Part shown: positions 29,701-37,708 of the stretch, piece by piece
Numbering within the stretch: the first letter of the stretch is position 1
Layout of the letters: each line of letters opens with the position of its first letter
Assembly: GCA_017301995.1 (NCBI GenBank)
Contig: JAFLEH010000027.1
Location: 46,193-110,192 of the forward strand
Source of the DNA: Verrucomicrobiota bacterium
GTDB taxonomy: Bacteria; Verrucomicrobiota; Verrucomicrobiia; Verrucomicrobiales; Akkermansiaceae
Reading direction: 5' to 3'
Length of the DNA: 64,000 nucleotides
Notes under the pieces: model-generated
What the model saw: the letters and a program-made list of their open reading frames with translations, nothing else
Told to the model about the DNA's origin: nothing
Database searches by the model: none
Position numbers and translations under genes: made by a program

Positions 29701-31185
29701 GACACCAACGGCCGCGATGTGACCTTCTCCGCCGCGCTCGCCACCAGCGGCGGCACCGCCGCGGTCGTGGTCAAGACCGGCACCGGCACGCTCACCCTCA
29801 ACGGCAACAACACATGGTCCGGCGGCACCACCGTCAGCGCCGGCACGCTGCGGATCGACGGCGGCTTCAACGGCTACGGCGCGGGTACCGGCGTGATCAC
29901 CCTCGGCGATGCCAACACCCCGGCCGGCGGTGCCACGCTGGGCGTGTACGGCGCCAACTGGGGAGCCGGCCCGGACCGTTGGGTACAAAACGACATTGTG
30001 GTCGCAGCCACCAGCCCAGGCGCGGGACCGCTGGTCATCAGTCGCCCCACCGGCATCTACGCGGCCACCATCAAGGGCACCATCACCCTCAACAACAACC
30101 TCACCTTCCGCAATACCAGCGGCGACCGTCTCGCCATCGAAGGCAAGATCACTGGCACGGGCAATGTGACCATTGAGAGCAACGGTCCTCGCGTCAATTT
30201 CGACAATTCCGCCAATGATTATGTCGGGACCACCACCATTGCCAGCGGAGCCCAACTCCAGTTGAACAACAACAACGTGGTTCCGGCCACCTCCGATGTC
30301 ACCGTCCACGGCCGGCTCAGTTTCCAATCGGACGCCGCCACCGCGCTGACCATCGGCGCGCTCAACGGCTCCGGAACCGTTGATAAACCCTGGGGATCCG
30401 GCACTCCCGTCCTCACCGTCGGCGCCACCGGCAACAACGGCGACTTCTCCGGCTCCATCGGCAGTAACATCGGCCTAACAAAGACCGGCGGCGGCACCCA
30501 GACCGTGTCCGGCGCCAACATCACCTACAGCGGCAACACCACTGTCAACAACGGCCGACTGAAACTCACCGACACCACTTCCTTCAACAGCAATGTGACG
30601 GTCAATGGCGGCACGTTGGAACTCAACCGCACCACCGATTCCTGGTCGCTCGGCAAGACCCTTGCCGGCTCCGGTTCGGTCGAAAAGACCGGTGACGGCA
30701 CCGTCACGCTAGGCGCCAACAGCTCGACCTTTGCCGGCACCACCACCGTATCGGCCGGCGCCTTGTTCATCAGCGGCCAACTGGGCGGCAATGTGGAGGT
30801 CGGCGCGACCACGGCGGCGACCATCGGCGGAGCGGGAACGATTGGCGGCAGTCTGACACTGGGCGCCAATGCCAGGCTGGATGTCACCGGCGGCAACCTG
30901 CTGACGCTCGGTGGCGCTCTGACGCTGACCGACTTCGGCTTCGGCGACATCATCGGCTGGGATGCCTCCACCGCCGAAACCGGAACCTATCTGCTGATGG
31001 ACGGCGTGACTTCGATCACCTTCAACGGCAGCACCCCCACGATCTCGAATCAATATGACTTCGGGGGTGGCAAGAAGGGCTATTTCGAGCTTGGCAGTCT
31101 GCGCGCCGTCATCGTTCCGGAGCCTTCTTCACTGCTTCTGGCGGGCCTCGGCTCGCTGGCGTTGCTGCGCCGCCGCCGCGCTTGA
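26722..31185 (+). CDS. Giant protein D: beta-strand repeats, PEP-CTERM tail
   Basis: This 1487-residue paralogue has signal peptide MKLRSTNPFRSATLAAAAIV (cleaved near ARAASYSW). The N-terminal domain GAWGNTTNDEAIFGVASGT and the body resemble protein C (for instance GPDRWVQNDIVVAATSPGAG and RVNFDNSANDYVGTTTIASG). There is no LamG-like domain. The last roughly 220 residues resemble protein A closely, including ALTLTDFGFGDIIGWD, NGSTPTISNQYDFGGGKKGY and the sorting signal VPEPSSLLLAGLGSLALLRRRRA. A PEP-CTERM signal implies handling by an exosortase encoded elsewhere. It is probably an extracellular matrix or cell-surface component. The CotH gene follows after 110 bases, with a short GC hairpin plus TTTT at 31249-31265 between them. 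Confidence 0.9.
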   Translation: MKLRSTNPFRSATLAAAAIVFGVGLARAASYSWDASGSGPLDDGGGTWTSSGGTNWYNGTTYGAWGNTTNDEAIFGVASGTAGTVTVNGTVNANKLTFNAPGSGNYTLVGGTINFGGTNPTITGAANATIDSALTGTAFRKTGTGILSLSGTSTFTGSDIWIFGTSDQTNTLRVLSGANISARSILLLQDGNTNVTQNYIQTGGTVTLASDFGIGASTAGGASGSNTATISGGTLTANGLLYLYKWANSTLNVSNSGVVNATTLRIGWVDSSPTGTINIGDGTTFSGGSNIKDGGTSGVLGVTNWSIQGVRNYTLNFKGGTFKAGGTGAGFGSGTFTSATVQDAGGIIDNNGNNITIGQVLAHGGTAATDGGLVFKGTATTTLSNANTFNGGILVKQGTLVLSNASAAGSGAITLGDASTGNGNITLTTTTNNSTPITVSAANTGTGTVVLSQSTNTTALTGTLTLNRATTIYGGGDRVGVDGKITGSVGTLTFSNGRTTLGNATNDFTGDVVVAAGGTLQINATNGAIPDASSVTVSGTVKLNTSSTSETIGGLNGGGTVQNHESVGGAPTLTMGGGDKSGVFTGSLTTGSGTFNIAKTGIGTQELSGANINYNGATTLNNGTLKLTNTSGFNSSGIALHGSNTVKLQLDLTTADKTFSNITGGASANSRIEKLGGNAAVISSGNFAGTAADALKVTAGTLYVDAPFTANATVAGTIGGRGTIGNAIISSGGAIEGGRAGTGTLTTGNLTFDGAGTVRGTLAAGYTPISVQALTINGGTGSVALSATGAGLVNGNYYDVISYASTNVTDATAFTSGSRAYSPFLDTGAKKVQLYYDATASIYWTGANGSAWDTSATSWKLSGNNSDTRFMANDVVYFNDNPTTSTVDISNGNVTPLSVTFSNATTNYTLQGSNGIASGTLAKSGAATLTINNSNSHTGGTTLSGGTVELGHAGALGGSGAITMDGGTLRYSASNNTDYSSRMALVSGKTSAIDTNGRDVTFSAALATSGGTAAVVVKTGTGTLTLNGNNTWSGGTTVSAGTLRIDGGFNGYGAGTGVITLGDANTPAGGATLGVYGANWGAGPDRWVQNDIVVAATSPGAGPLVISRPTGIYAATIKGTITLNNNLTFRNTSGDRLAIEGKITGTGNVTIESNGPRVNFDNSANDYVGTTTIASGAQLQLNNNNVVPATSDVTVHGRLSFQSDAATALTIGALNGSGTVDKPWGSGTPVLTVGATGNNGDFSGSIGSNIGLTKTGGGTQTVSGANITYSGNTTVNNGRLKLTDTTSFNSNVTVNGGTLELNRTTDSWSLGKTLAGSGSVEKTGDGTVTLGANSSTFAGTTTVSAGALFISGQLGGNVEVGATTAATIGGAGTIGGSLTLGANARLDVTGGNLLTLGGALTLTDFGFGDIIGWDASTAETGTYLLMDGVTSITFNGSTPTISNQYDFGGGKKGYFELGSLRAVIVPEPSSLLLAGLGSLALLRRRRA

Positions 31186-31295
31186 AAGAGATGCACCCTT
31201 CCTCCGCCTTGGCGGCAATCCCGCCTGAGTTAGCGCGTTGCGCCACCGCGGGCGGCCCGCTTTTCCTCCGCCGTCCGCATTTGATCGCTCTGCCA

Positions 31296-34200
31296 ATGAT
31301 ATCTTTTCCCACGCCAGCCCTTCCCGCCCGGCATTCGGGCCGCGGCGCATGCTTGTGCTGCGCCCTCGCCATTCTCTCTTCCGCCGTTGGCGGGGCGGCG
31401 GAGTTCCACACGCCGGCTGCCGTCACCAGTCCTAACAGCACATCCTACTACGCCCTCACCGGTCTCCATCAGGGACCGGGGATCGGCTACCAGGCCGCGC
31501 CGCCCCACGATGGTATCACCGGCACCGGCCAAACCTGGGTCACCAACCAGTCGGGTGGCGGCAACTATTACACCAACGCGCCCGCTCCCATCGTCATCCT
31601 CGACCTCGGCGCCAACCGCTATCTAACGGAAATCAGCACGTGGGGATATGCCGACGGCAACGCCAACGGCGTCCGCACCTTCAACCTCCGCTTCGCCACC
31701 GACGCGGAGGGACCGTCCGGGTTCGGCGTGACGATTCCCGGCCAGGACAATTTCACCGCCAACCAGAGCCCTGTCACCCGCCACAGCCATCCACTCGCGC
31801 CGGTTACCGCCCGCTATGTCGAGTTCACTGCCACGGCGAACTACTACGGCGTGTCCGGCGCCGGTCCCGGCGGTGATCGCGTGGGCCTCGGCGAAATCGG
31901 TTTTGAAAACACCGGCCCGGGAGTGGATCCCTATCTGGAGACGCTCGAAAACCTCACGCTCGACCTGGATGGCACGCTCCAGACTTTCGGACTCGATCTC
32001 CACAATGGCGGGGCAACCCAGGATCTAATGGTTTCTTCCGCCGTGATTGGTGGTGCCAACGCCGCGGCGTTTTCCATGATCTCCACGCCACCATCCATCG
32101 CGCCGGGAGCCACCGGCCAGGCGCTGGTTTCCTTCCATCCGGCCGGGCTTTCCGGAGCTGTGGCCGCCACGGTCACCTTCACCACCAACGACACCTCGGC
32201 GCCGGCGCGCACGGTCCGTCTCGAGGGCTACCTGCACGACCCCCGCTTGGTCGCGCCTCCCACCCTGGACTTTGGCGCGCTGGCACCAGACGCCCCGGTG
32301 AAATCCCTGTCGCTAACGGTTTCCAATGCGGGCAATCTCAACCCGCTCCACCTGACCGCCGCCACCCTCGGCGGCGATGACCCGTCGTCCTTCGCCGTTG
32401 ATTTCGCTCCGCTGACCGTGCCGCCCGGAGGAAGTACCGCCATCACCGTTTCCTTCGATCCAGCCGCAGGCAACGGCACGCGCGCGGCCACTCTCACCTT
32501 CGCCAGCGACGATCCGCGGAATCCGTCATTGACCGTGAATCTAACCGGTCGCGCGGTGCGGACCGATCCCGTTCCGGCCATCCGCATCAACGAATTGGTG
32601 GCATCCAACACGACCGGCCTGCAGGATGGAACCGGTGCGCGGCCCGACTGGATAGAACTGTTCAACGCCGGTGATACCGCGGTGGACCTGGCCGGCTGGC
32701 ATCTGACCGACGACTCCGGCAATCTAACAAAGTGGACCTTTCCTGCCAAGGAACTCGCGCCCGGCGCCTATCTGGTGGTGTTCGCTTCCGGCAACGGACA
32801 ACCCGATCCGGCCGGCAACCTGCATGCCGATTTTTCGCTGTCCGCCGCCGGCGAATATCTGGCATTGGTCAAACCGGACGGCATCACCGTGGCGAGCGAG
32901 TTCCATCCGACCTATCCGCCGCAGTTTTCTAACATCGGATACGGCAGGCCGCAGACCGGATCCGTGGCCGAAAGCCCGCTGGCCGGTTGCGTTCCCTCGA
33001 TCCTTGTGCCGCCGGACGGCACCCTGGGGATCACCTGGACGGCGCGCGCGTTTTCGCCGGACGCGGGATGGTTCCAGGGCACGGGCCTGGGTGTGGGTTA
33101 TGACACCAACCCCTCCGGCGCCGATTACAACCCGCTCATCACCACCAATGTCCGCAGCCGGATCTATGACGTCTCGCCACGCAAGCCGGGGCTCTATATC
33201 CGCTATCCGTTTGAGATCGCGGACAAGCAGGCGATCACTTCCGTCACACTCCGCATGCGCTGGGACGATGGCTTCGTGGCTTATCTGAACGGCGTGGAGG
33301 TCGCCCGCCGAAACGCGCCCGCCACTCCGGTCTGGAACAGCCTCGCCGCAGCCAACGCCAGTCCGGAACCCACCGACGAAACCATCGATCTAACCGCATT
33401 CGCCGGCAATCTCGAAAACGGCACGAACATCCTCGCCATCCACGGCATGAATGGCAGCCTGAGTTCCTCGGATCTGCTCATGCTGCCTGATCTAACCATC
33501 ACCCGTCCCGCGCCGGTGCCCGATATCAGCGGCTATCTGCCGACACCCACTCCCGGCGCGGCCAACTCCTCGGCTGCCAACCCGGGTCCGGACATCAGCG
33601 CCGTCGCTCCATCACCCGCCCAACCGGTGGCCGGACAACCCACCACCATCACCGCCGCCCTTGCCCAGCGTCTCGCTCCGGTCGCCTCAGTCACGCTCAT
33701 CCACCGCACCGGCTACGGCGCGGAAGCCACGCTGCCGATGCTTGATGACGGCTCCGGAGCGGACGCCGTGGCGGGCGATGGCGTCTTCACCGCGGTCATT
33801 CCCGCCGCCGCCCACACCGCCGGCGACATGCTCCGCTGGGCGGTCTCCGCCACCGACACTTCAACAAACACCTCGCGCGCGCCCGCCTACCTGCTTGCCA
33901 CCGGAAACCGGCAGTCGCCGCAATACTTCGGCACGGTCATCCCCGGTGTCACCGGCACGAGCCAGCTTGCGCATTTCCAGTGGTTCACGCAGAGCACCTC
34001 CGCCAGCCACAGCCGTTCCGGCGCGCGGGCTTCCGTGTTCTTCGCCGGGCGTTTTTACGACAATGTGTTCGTCCGGCAGCGCGGCGGCGCCACCAATGGC
34101 ACGGTGTCGCAGAAGTTCGAGTTCAACAAGGGCGGGGAATTGTATATCAACGACACCATGCCCGCGGTGACGGAGATCAATCTCAATGGCAACGGCTCCG

Positions 34201-36197
34201 ATTCCACCTACGCCCGCCAGCCGCTTGGTTTCCAGACCTATCAAATCGCCGGCAATGTCGCCTGCAACTGCGACCTGTGGGAAATGTCCGTCAACAAGGT
34301 CTTCGATCGCGTCGGCGTCTTCGTCGAGCAGATGAACGAGGAGTTCCTCGAACGCAACGGACTCGATCCCCTGGGTGATCTCTACAAAGTCAATGCCACC
34401 GGTCTCGCGCCCGGCTTGAGCGATACCTCCAGCGGCTATGAGAAAAAGACCGGAAACAAGGCGGACTATGCCTCGATCAACACCTTCGTGGCCGGACTCA
34501 CCCAGGCCACATCGGATGACCGGCGGCGCTATGTGATCGATCATCTCGACCTGCCCCAAGTGCTCAACTTCCTCGCGCTGCGCTCGATCACCCAGGATGC
34601 GGACGATGTGCGGAAGAACTTCTCCGTCTATCAGGACAGCCGCGGCGACCAACGCTGGCGGATCTTTCCCTGGGACAAGGATTGGACCTTCGGCATCACC
34701 GGCGACGGCGGCACCTGGCTGCCCCATCCGTTCTTCGGCGGTTCCGACTACGCCAAGCAGAACGCCAACCAGTGGAACCAACTCTATGACATCCTGTTCG
34801 ACGAGACCACCACCCGGCGGCTCTATCTGCGGCGGCTGCGCACGCTGATGGACTCCTTGCTGCAGCCCGCGTCCACGCCGCAGGCGGAACGGATTCTCGA
34901 GGCGCGTGGCGCGTCCATCATCTCTCCGGCGGCGCCGCGGCTCGGGACCAGCCTTGCCTCCATCAACAGTTATCTGGACAGCCGCCGCAACGTGCTTGCG
35001 AACAACTATCCCGACCTGATCCCGGCCAGCCAGCCGGCCAATCCGGCGATCGCCATCACCGGTGCCGAGTTCAATCCGGTGTCCAGCAACCAGAACGAGG
35101 AACACATCGTGCTCCACAACCCGGAAGCCACGGAAATCGATGTCTCCGGTTGGTCGCTCGCCGGGGCGGCGCGCTACACTTTCCCGCCCGGCACCGTGAT
35201 CGAGCGCGGTGGAAACCTATATGTGTGCGCGGACACCCTCGCGTTCCGCAACCGCGCGGTCTCCCCGCATGGCAACGAGGAGCGGATCGCCGTGGGACCC
35301 TACTCCGGGCGCCTTTCCAACTACGGCAACACCATCGAACTTCATGATGCCGCCAACGCCCTAGTGTCCACCCACACCACGCCAGTCCAACCCAGCGACG
35401 CCCAGCTCTATCTGGTGGTCAGCGAGTTGCTCTATCATCCGGCGCCGGATGCCGAGGCGGAGTTCATCGAGGTGACCAATATCAGCCCCACCCTCACCCT
35501 CGATCTCGCCGGCGTGCGTTTTGTTTCCGGCATCTCTTTCACCTTCCCGTCCGGCACCACGCTCGATCCCGGCGCCAGCGCGGTGGTTGTGCGCAACGAG
35601 GCCTCGTTCGCCGCGGCCTATGGCTCGGCCACGCCCATCGCAGGCAACTACGCGGGCTCCGCGCTGTCCAACAGCGGCGAGCGGATCAAACTCGAGGATG
35701 CCGGCGGCGGCACCATCGCCGATTTCACCTACGGCATCACCTCGCCCTGGCCAGCGGCCGGCAATGGCGCGGGCAGCATCGTGCTGATGCGCCCGGAAAC
35801 CCGGCCGGACCCGAACACCGGTGCCAACTGGCGGCTCAGCGTGGCACCGCTTGGCACGCCGGGCGGCACCGACGCGCTGCGTTTCACCGGTGACCCCCTC
35901 GGCGACTCGAACGCCAACGGCCGCGCGGACCTGCTGGATTACGCCTTGGGCGAGGCACCGGTGATTTCCACCGCATGGACGGACGATGGCTTCACTCTGG
36001 CCACTCCACTCGTTCCCAATGCGGACGACGCGGTGGTTTCCGCCGAATATTCGGTGGATCTGATAGATTGGCGTTCGGCGGTGTGCGTGGGTGTTGAACG
36101 GGGTGCGGCCGTGTTCGGACTTCCTCAGGATCTTCCGCAACCCCCGCGTGCTTTCATGCGCCTTTCCGTGACCGCCCGGCCTGGACCGCATCCATGA
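31296..36197 (+). CDS. Secreted CotH-kinase-like / lamin-tail protein with ASH-like domains
   Basis: This is a 1633-residue exported protein. The ATG at 31296 gives signal peptide GACLCCALAILSSAVGG; the frame opens at 31182, overlapping gene D, but that extension is not signal-like. Domain order: a discoidin-like domain (about 30-190), two ASH/choice-of-anchor-type beta domains (about 220-420, PPTLDFGALAPDAPV) and a lamin-tail domain (about 428-545). A PA14-like segment (about 620-740, DDGFVAYLNGVEVARRNA) follows. The CotH kinase-like domain (about 905-1240) has VFVRQRGG and the metal/catalytic-type motif FPWDKDWTFG near 1125. Two more lamin-tail domains (about 1250-1510) and a C-terminal beta module ending FMRLSVTAR close the protein. 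CotH-family members phosphorylate secreted proteins, so kinase action on surface proteins is possible. It differs in domain set from the CotH protein at 1022-5857. Confidence 0.86.
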   Translation: MISFPTPALPARHSGRGACLCCALAILSSAVGGAAEFHTPAAVTSPNSTSYYALTGLHQGPGIGYQAAPPHDGITGTGQTWVTNQSGGGNYYTNAPAPIVILDLGANRYLTEISTWGYADGNANGVRTFNLRFATDAEGPSGFGVTIPGQDNFTANQSPVTRHSHPLAPVTARYVEFTATANYYGVSGAGPGGDRVGLGEIGFENTGPGVDPYLETLENLTLDLDGTLQTFGLDLHNGGATQDLMVSSAVIGGANAAAFSMISTPPSIAPGATGQALVSFHPAGLSGAVAATVTFTTNDTSAPARTVRLEGYLHDPRLVAPPTLDFGALAPDAPVKSLSLTVSNAGNLNPLHLTAATLGGDDPSSFAVDFAPLTVPPGGSTAITVSFDPAAGNGTRAATLTFASDDPRNPSLTVNLTGRAVRTDPVPAIRINELVASNTTGLQDGTGARPDWIELFNAGDTAVDLAGWHLTDDSGNLTKWTFPAKELAPGAYLVVFASGNGQPDPAGNLHADFSLSAAGEYLALVKPDGITVASEFHPTYPPQFSNIGYGRPQTGSVAESPLAGCVPSILVPPDGTLGITWTARAFSPDAGWFQGTGLGVGYDTNPSGADYNPLITTNVRSRIYDVSPRKPGLYIRYPFEIADKQAITSVTLRMRWDDGFVAYLNGVEVARRNAPATPVWNSLAAANASPEPTDETIDLTAFAGNLENGTNILAIHGMNGSLSSSDLLMLPDLTITRPAPVPDISGYLPTPTPGAANSSAANPGPDISAVAPSPAQPVAGQPTTITAALAQRLAPVASVTLIHRTGYGAEATLPMLDDGSGADAVAGDGVFTAVIPAAAHTAGDMLRWAVSATDTSTNTSRAPAYLLATGNRQSPQYFGTVIPGVTGTSQLAHFQWFTQSTSASHSRSGARASVFFAGRFYDNVFVRQRGGATNGTVSQKFEFNKGGELYINDTMPAVTEINLNGNGSDSTYARQPLGFQTYQIAGNVACNCDLWEMSVNKVFDRVGVFVEQMNEEFLERNGLDPLGDLYKVNATGLAPGLSDTSSGYEKKTGNKADYASINTFVAGLTQATSDDRRRYVIDHLDLPQVLNFLALRSITQDADDVRKNFSVYQDSRGDQRWRIFPWDKDWTFGITGDGGTWLPHPFFGGSDYAKQNANQWNQLYDILFDETTTRRLYLRRLRTLMDSLLQPASTPQAERILEARGASIISPAAPRLGTSLASINSYLDSRRNVLANNYPDLIPASQPANPAIAITGAEFNPVSSNQNEEHIVLHNPEATEIDVSGWSLAGAARYTFPPGTVIERGGNLYVCADTLAFRNRAVSPHGNEERIAVGPYSGRLSNYGNTIELHDAANALVSTHTTPVQPSDAQLYLVVSELLYHPAPDAEAEFIEVTNISPTLTLDLAGVRFVSGISFTFPSGTTLDPGASAVVVRNEASFAAAYGSATPIAGNYAGSALSNSGERIKLEDAGGGTIADFTYGITSPWPAAGNGAGSIVLMRPETRPDPNTGANWRLSVAPLGTPGGTDALRFTGDPLGDSNANGRADLLDYALGEAPVISTAWTDDGFTLATPLVPNADDAVVSAEYSVDLIDWRSAVCVGVERGAAVFGLPQDLPQPPRAFMRLSVTARPGPHP

Positions 36198-36257
36198 TTG
36201 TGTTTCTCCAATGCATCGGCGGAAATCGCCCGCGAAGGCGCCAAGACCCCTGGCACC

Positions 36258-36278
36258 CGCGCGGATCGGCTCCGCGCG
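36258..36278 (+). terminator. Terminator-like hairpin after second CotH gene
   Basis: CGCGCGGA (36258-36265) and TCCGCGCG (36271-36278) form a perfect 8-bp stem with a 5-base loop, 60 bases after the CotH stop codon. No T tract follows. The rest of the 242-base gap to 36440 holds the promoter region of the URO-D/transporter pair. TTGACT at 36332-36337 is a possible -35 element, but the -10 is poor. Confidence 0.45.
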
Positions 36279-36439
36279 CGGCCATGTCTTTCCTAACCTG
36301 CCCCGCCGAGACATGGGTGCCGGATATTCGGTTGACTCCGGATTCCGGATCCTTTACCAAAGTCGCCGGGACGTGCGCGGCGAAATCCGATTCAATGATA
36401 TTTTCGACCTAACCATCCAATGGATCTCACAATCCCGAC

Positions 36440-37705
36440 ATGAAAACGATGACATCCCGTGAGCGCGTGCGCGCCGCCATCAACCATAGGCAGCCTGACC
36501 GGATTCCGATCGATTTCGGTAGCACTTTCATCACCGGAATCCACTGCAGCGTGGTGGCGGCCCTGCGCGACCGCTACGGGCTGGAGAAGCGTCCGGTGAA
36601 AGTGTGCGAGCCATTCCAGATGCTGGGTCTGGTGGAGGACGACCTGCTCGACGCCATGGGGGCGGATGTGGTGAGTATTTTCCCACGTTACACGATTTTC
36701 GGATTTCCCAACGAAAACTGGAAGATGTGGCGTTGTCCGTGGGGTCAGGAGGTGCTCGTTTCCGGGCATTTCAATACCTTCGAGAACAGCAGCGGAACCT
36801 ATATCCATCCGAAAGGGGATGTCACCGCGCCGCCCAGCGGACACATGCCCACGACCGGGTATTTCTTCGATTCGATCATCCGTCAGGAACCGATCGACGA
36901 GGACCATCTCAATCCGGAGGACAATCTCGAGGAGTTCAAGCCGATGAGCGACGAGGATCTCGCCTATTGGCGGGATGAGGCGGCGAGGCTGCGGGGCACC
37001 GACCGGGCGGTCATCACCCATCTGAACGGCACCTGCCTCGGTGACATCGCGCTGGTGCCGGCTCCTTTTCTAACGCATCCGAAAGGGATCCGTGACGTGG
37101 CGGAATGGTACATGGCCACGGCTGTCAGCCAGGACTATGTGGATGAGGTCTTCAGGAGGCAGAGTGATATCGCTCTCAAGAATCTGGAGCTGTTGCACGC
37201 CGCGGTGGGCGACGTGTTGGATGTGGTGGTGGTGTGCGGCACGGACTTCGGAACGCAGGAATCGAGTTTCTGTTCGACGGATACCTATGATCGCCTCTGG
37301 CAGCCGCATTACCGCAAGATGAACGATTGGATCCATTCCAACACGGGCTGGAAAACCTTCAAACATTCATGTGGCGCGGTGGAGGAATTCATCCCGCACT
37401 TCGCCGAATCGGGCTTTGACATTCTCAATCCCGTCCAGTGTTCGGCTCGGGGGATGTCCGAGGAATTGCTCAAGGAGCGGCATGGCGACCGTATGGTGTT
37501 CTGGGGCGGCGGAGTGAACACCCAGCGGACCTTGCCATTCGGCACGCCCGAGGAGGTGCGGGCTGAGGTTTTGCGCCGTTGCGAGGTGTTTTCACCGGGA
37601 GGCGGATTCGTGTTCAACACCATCCACAATATCCAGGCGCTCACGCCCGTCGGGAACGTCGTGGCCATGGTGGAGGCGCTCAAGGAATTCAACGGAACAC
37701 ACTGA
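36440..37705 (+). CDS. URO-D/MtaA-like protein 1
   Basis: This 421-residue protein of the uroporphyrinogen decarboxylase/corrinoid methyltransferase superfamily begins MKTMTSRERVRAAINHRQPD. The family N-terminal helix MTSRERV starts at the internal ATG 36449, so either start is possible. A His-x-Cys pair typical of the zinc-binding methyltransferases (MtaA/MtbA, MetE) is present as H309-S-C311 in FKHSCGAVEEF. The later position where MtaA-type enzymes carry a Cys reads TIHNIQALTP here. True haem-pathway HemE enzymes are shorter (about 350 residues) and lack this motif. Three bases separate it from the sugar transporter gene, so the two are co-transcribed. This points to a role in sugar catabolism or demethylation rather than haem synthesis (inference). 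Confidence 0.85.
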   Translation: MKTMTSRERVRAAINHRQPDRIPIDFGSTFITGIHCSVVAALRDRYGLEKRPVKVCEPFQMLGLVEDDLLDAMGADVVSIFPRYTIFGFPNENWKMWRCPWGQEVLVSGHFNTFENSSGTYIHPKGDVTAPPSGHMPTTGYFFDSIIRQEPIDEDHLNPEDNLEEFKPMSDEDLAYWRDEAARLRGTDRAVITHLNGTCLGDIALVPAPFLTHPKGIRDVAEWYMATAVSQDYVDEVFRRQSDIALKNLELLHAAVGDVLDVVVVCGTDFGTQESSFCSTDTYDRLWQPHYRKMNDWIHSNTGWKTFKHSCGAVEEFIPHFAESGFDILNPVQCSARGMSEELLKERHGDRMVFWGGGVNTQRTLPFGTPEEVRAEVLRRCEVFSPGGGFVFNTIHNIQALTPVGNVVAMVEALKEFNGTH

Positions 37706-37708
37706 CCC

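Noticed and set aside
7600..31000. Repetitive DNA in the giant genes as possible CRISPR or satellite arrays
   Set aside because: The repeats are degenerate, in frame and variable in spacing; they encode beta-strand repeats and contain no constant repeat/unique spacer pattern.
36332..36360. A sigma-70 promoter with TTGACT and a 17-base spacer
   Set aside because: The matching -10 (TACCAA) is too poor to annotate as a feature.
36440..37705. URO-D-like proteins as HemE of haem synthesis
   Set aside because: There are four divergent copies beside glycoside hydrolases, with His-x-Cys or His-x-Asp motifs absent from HemE and different lengths.
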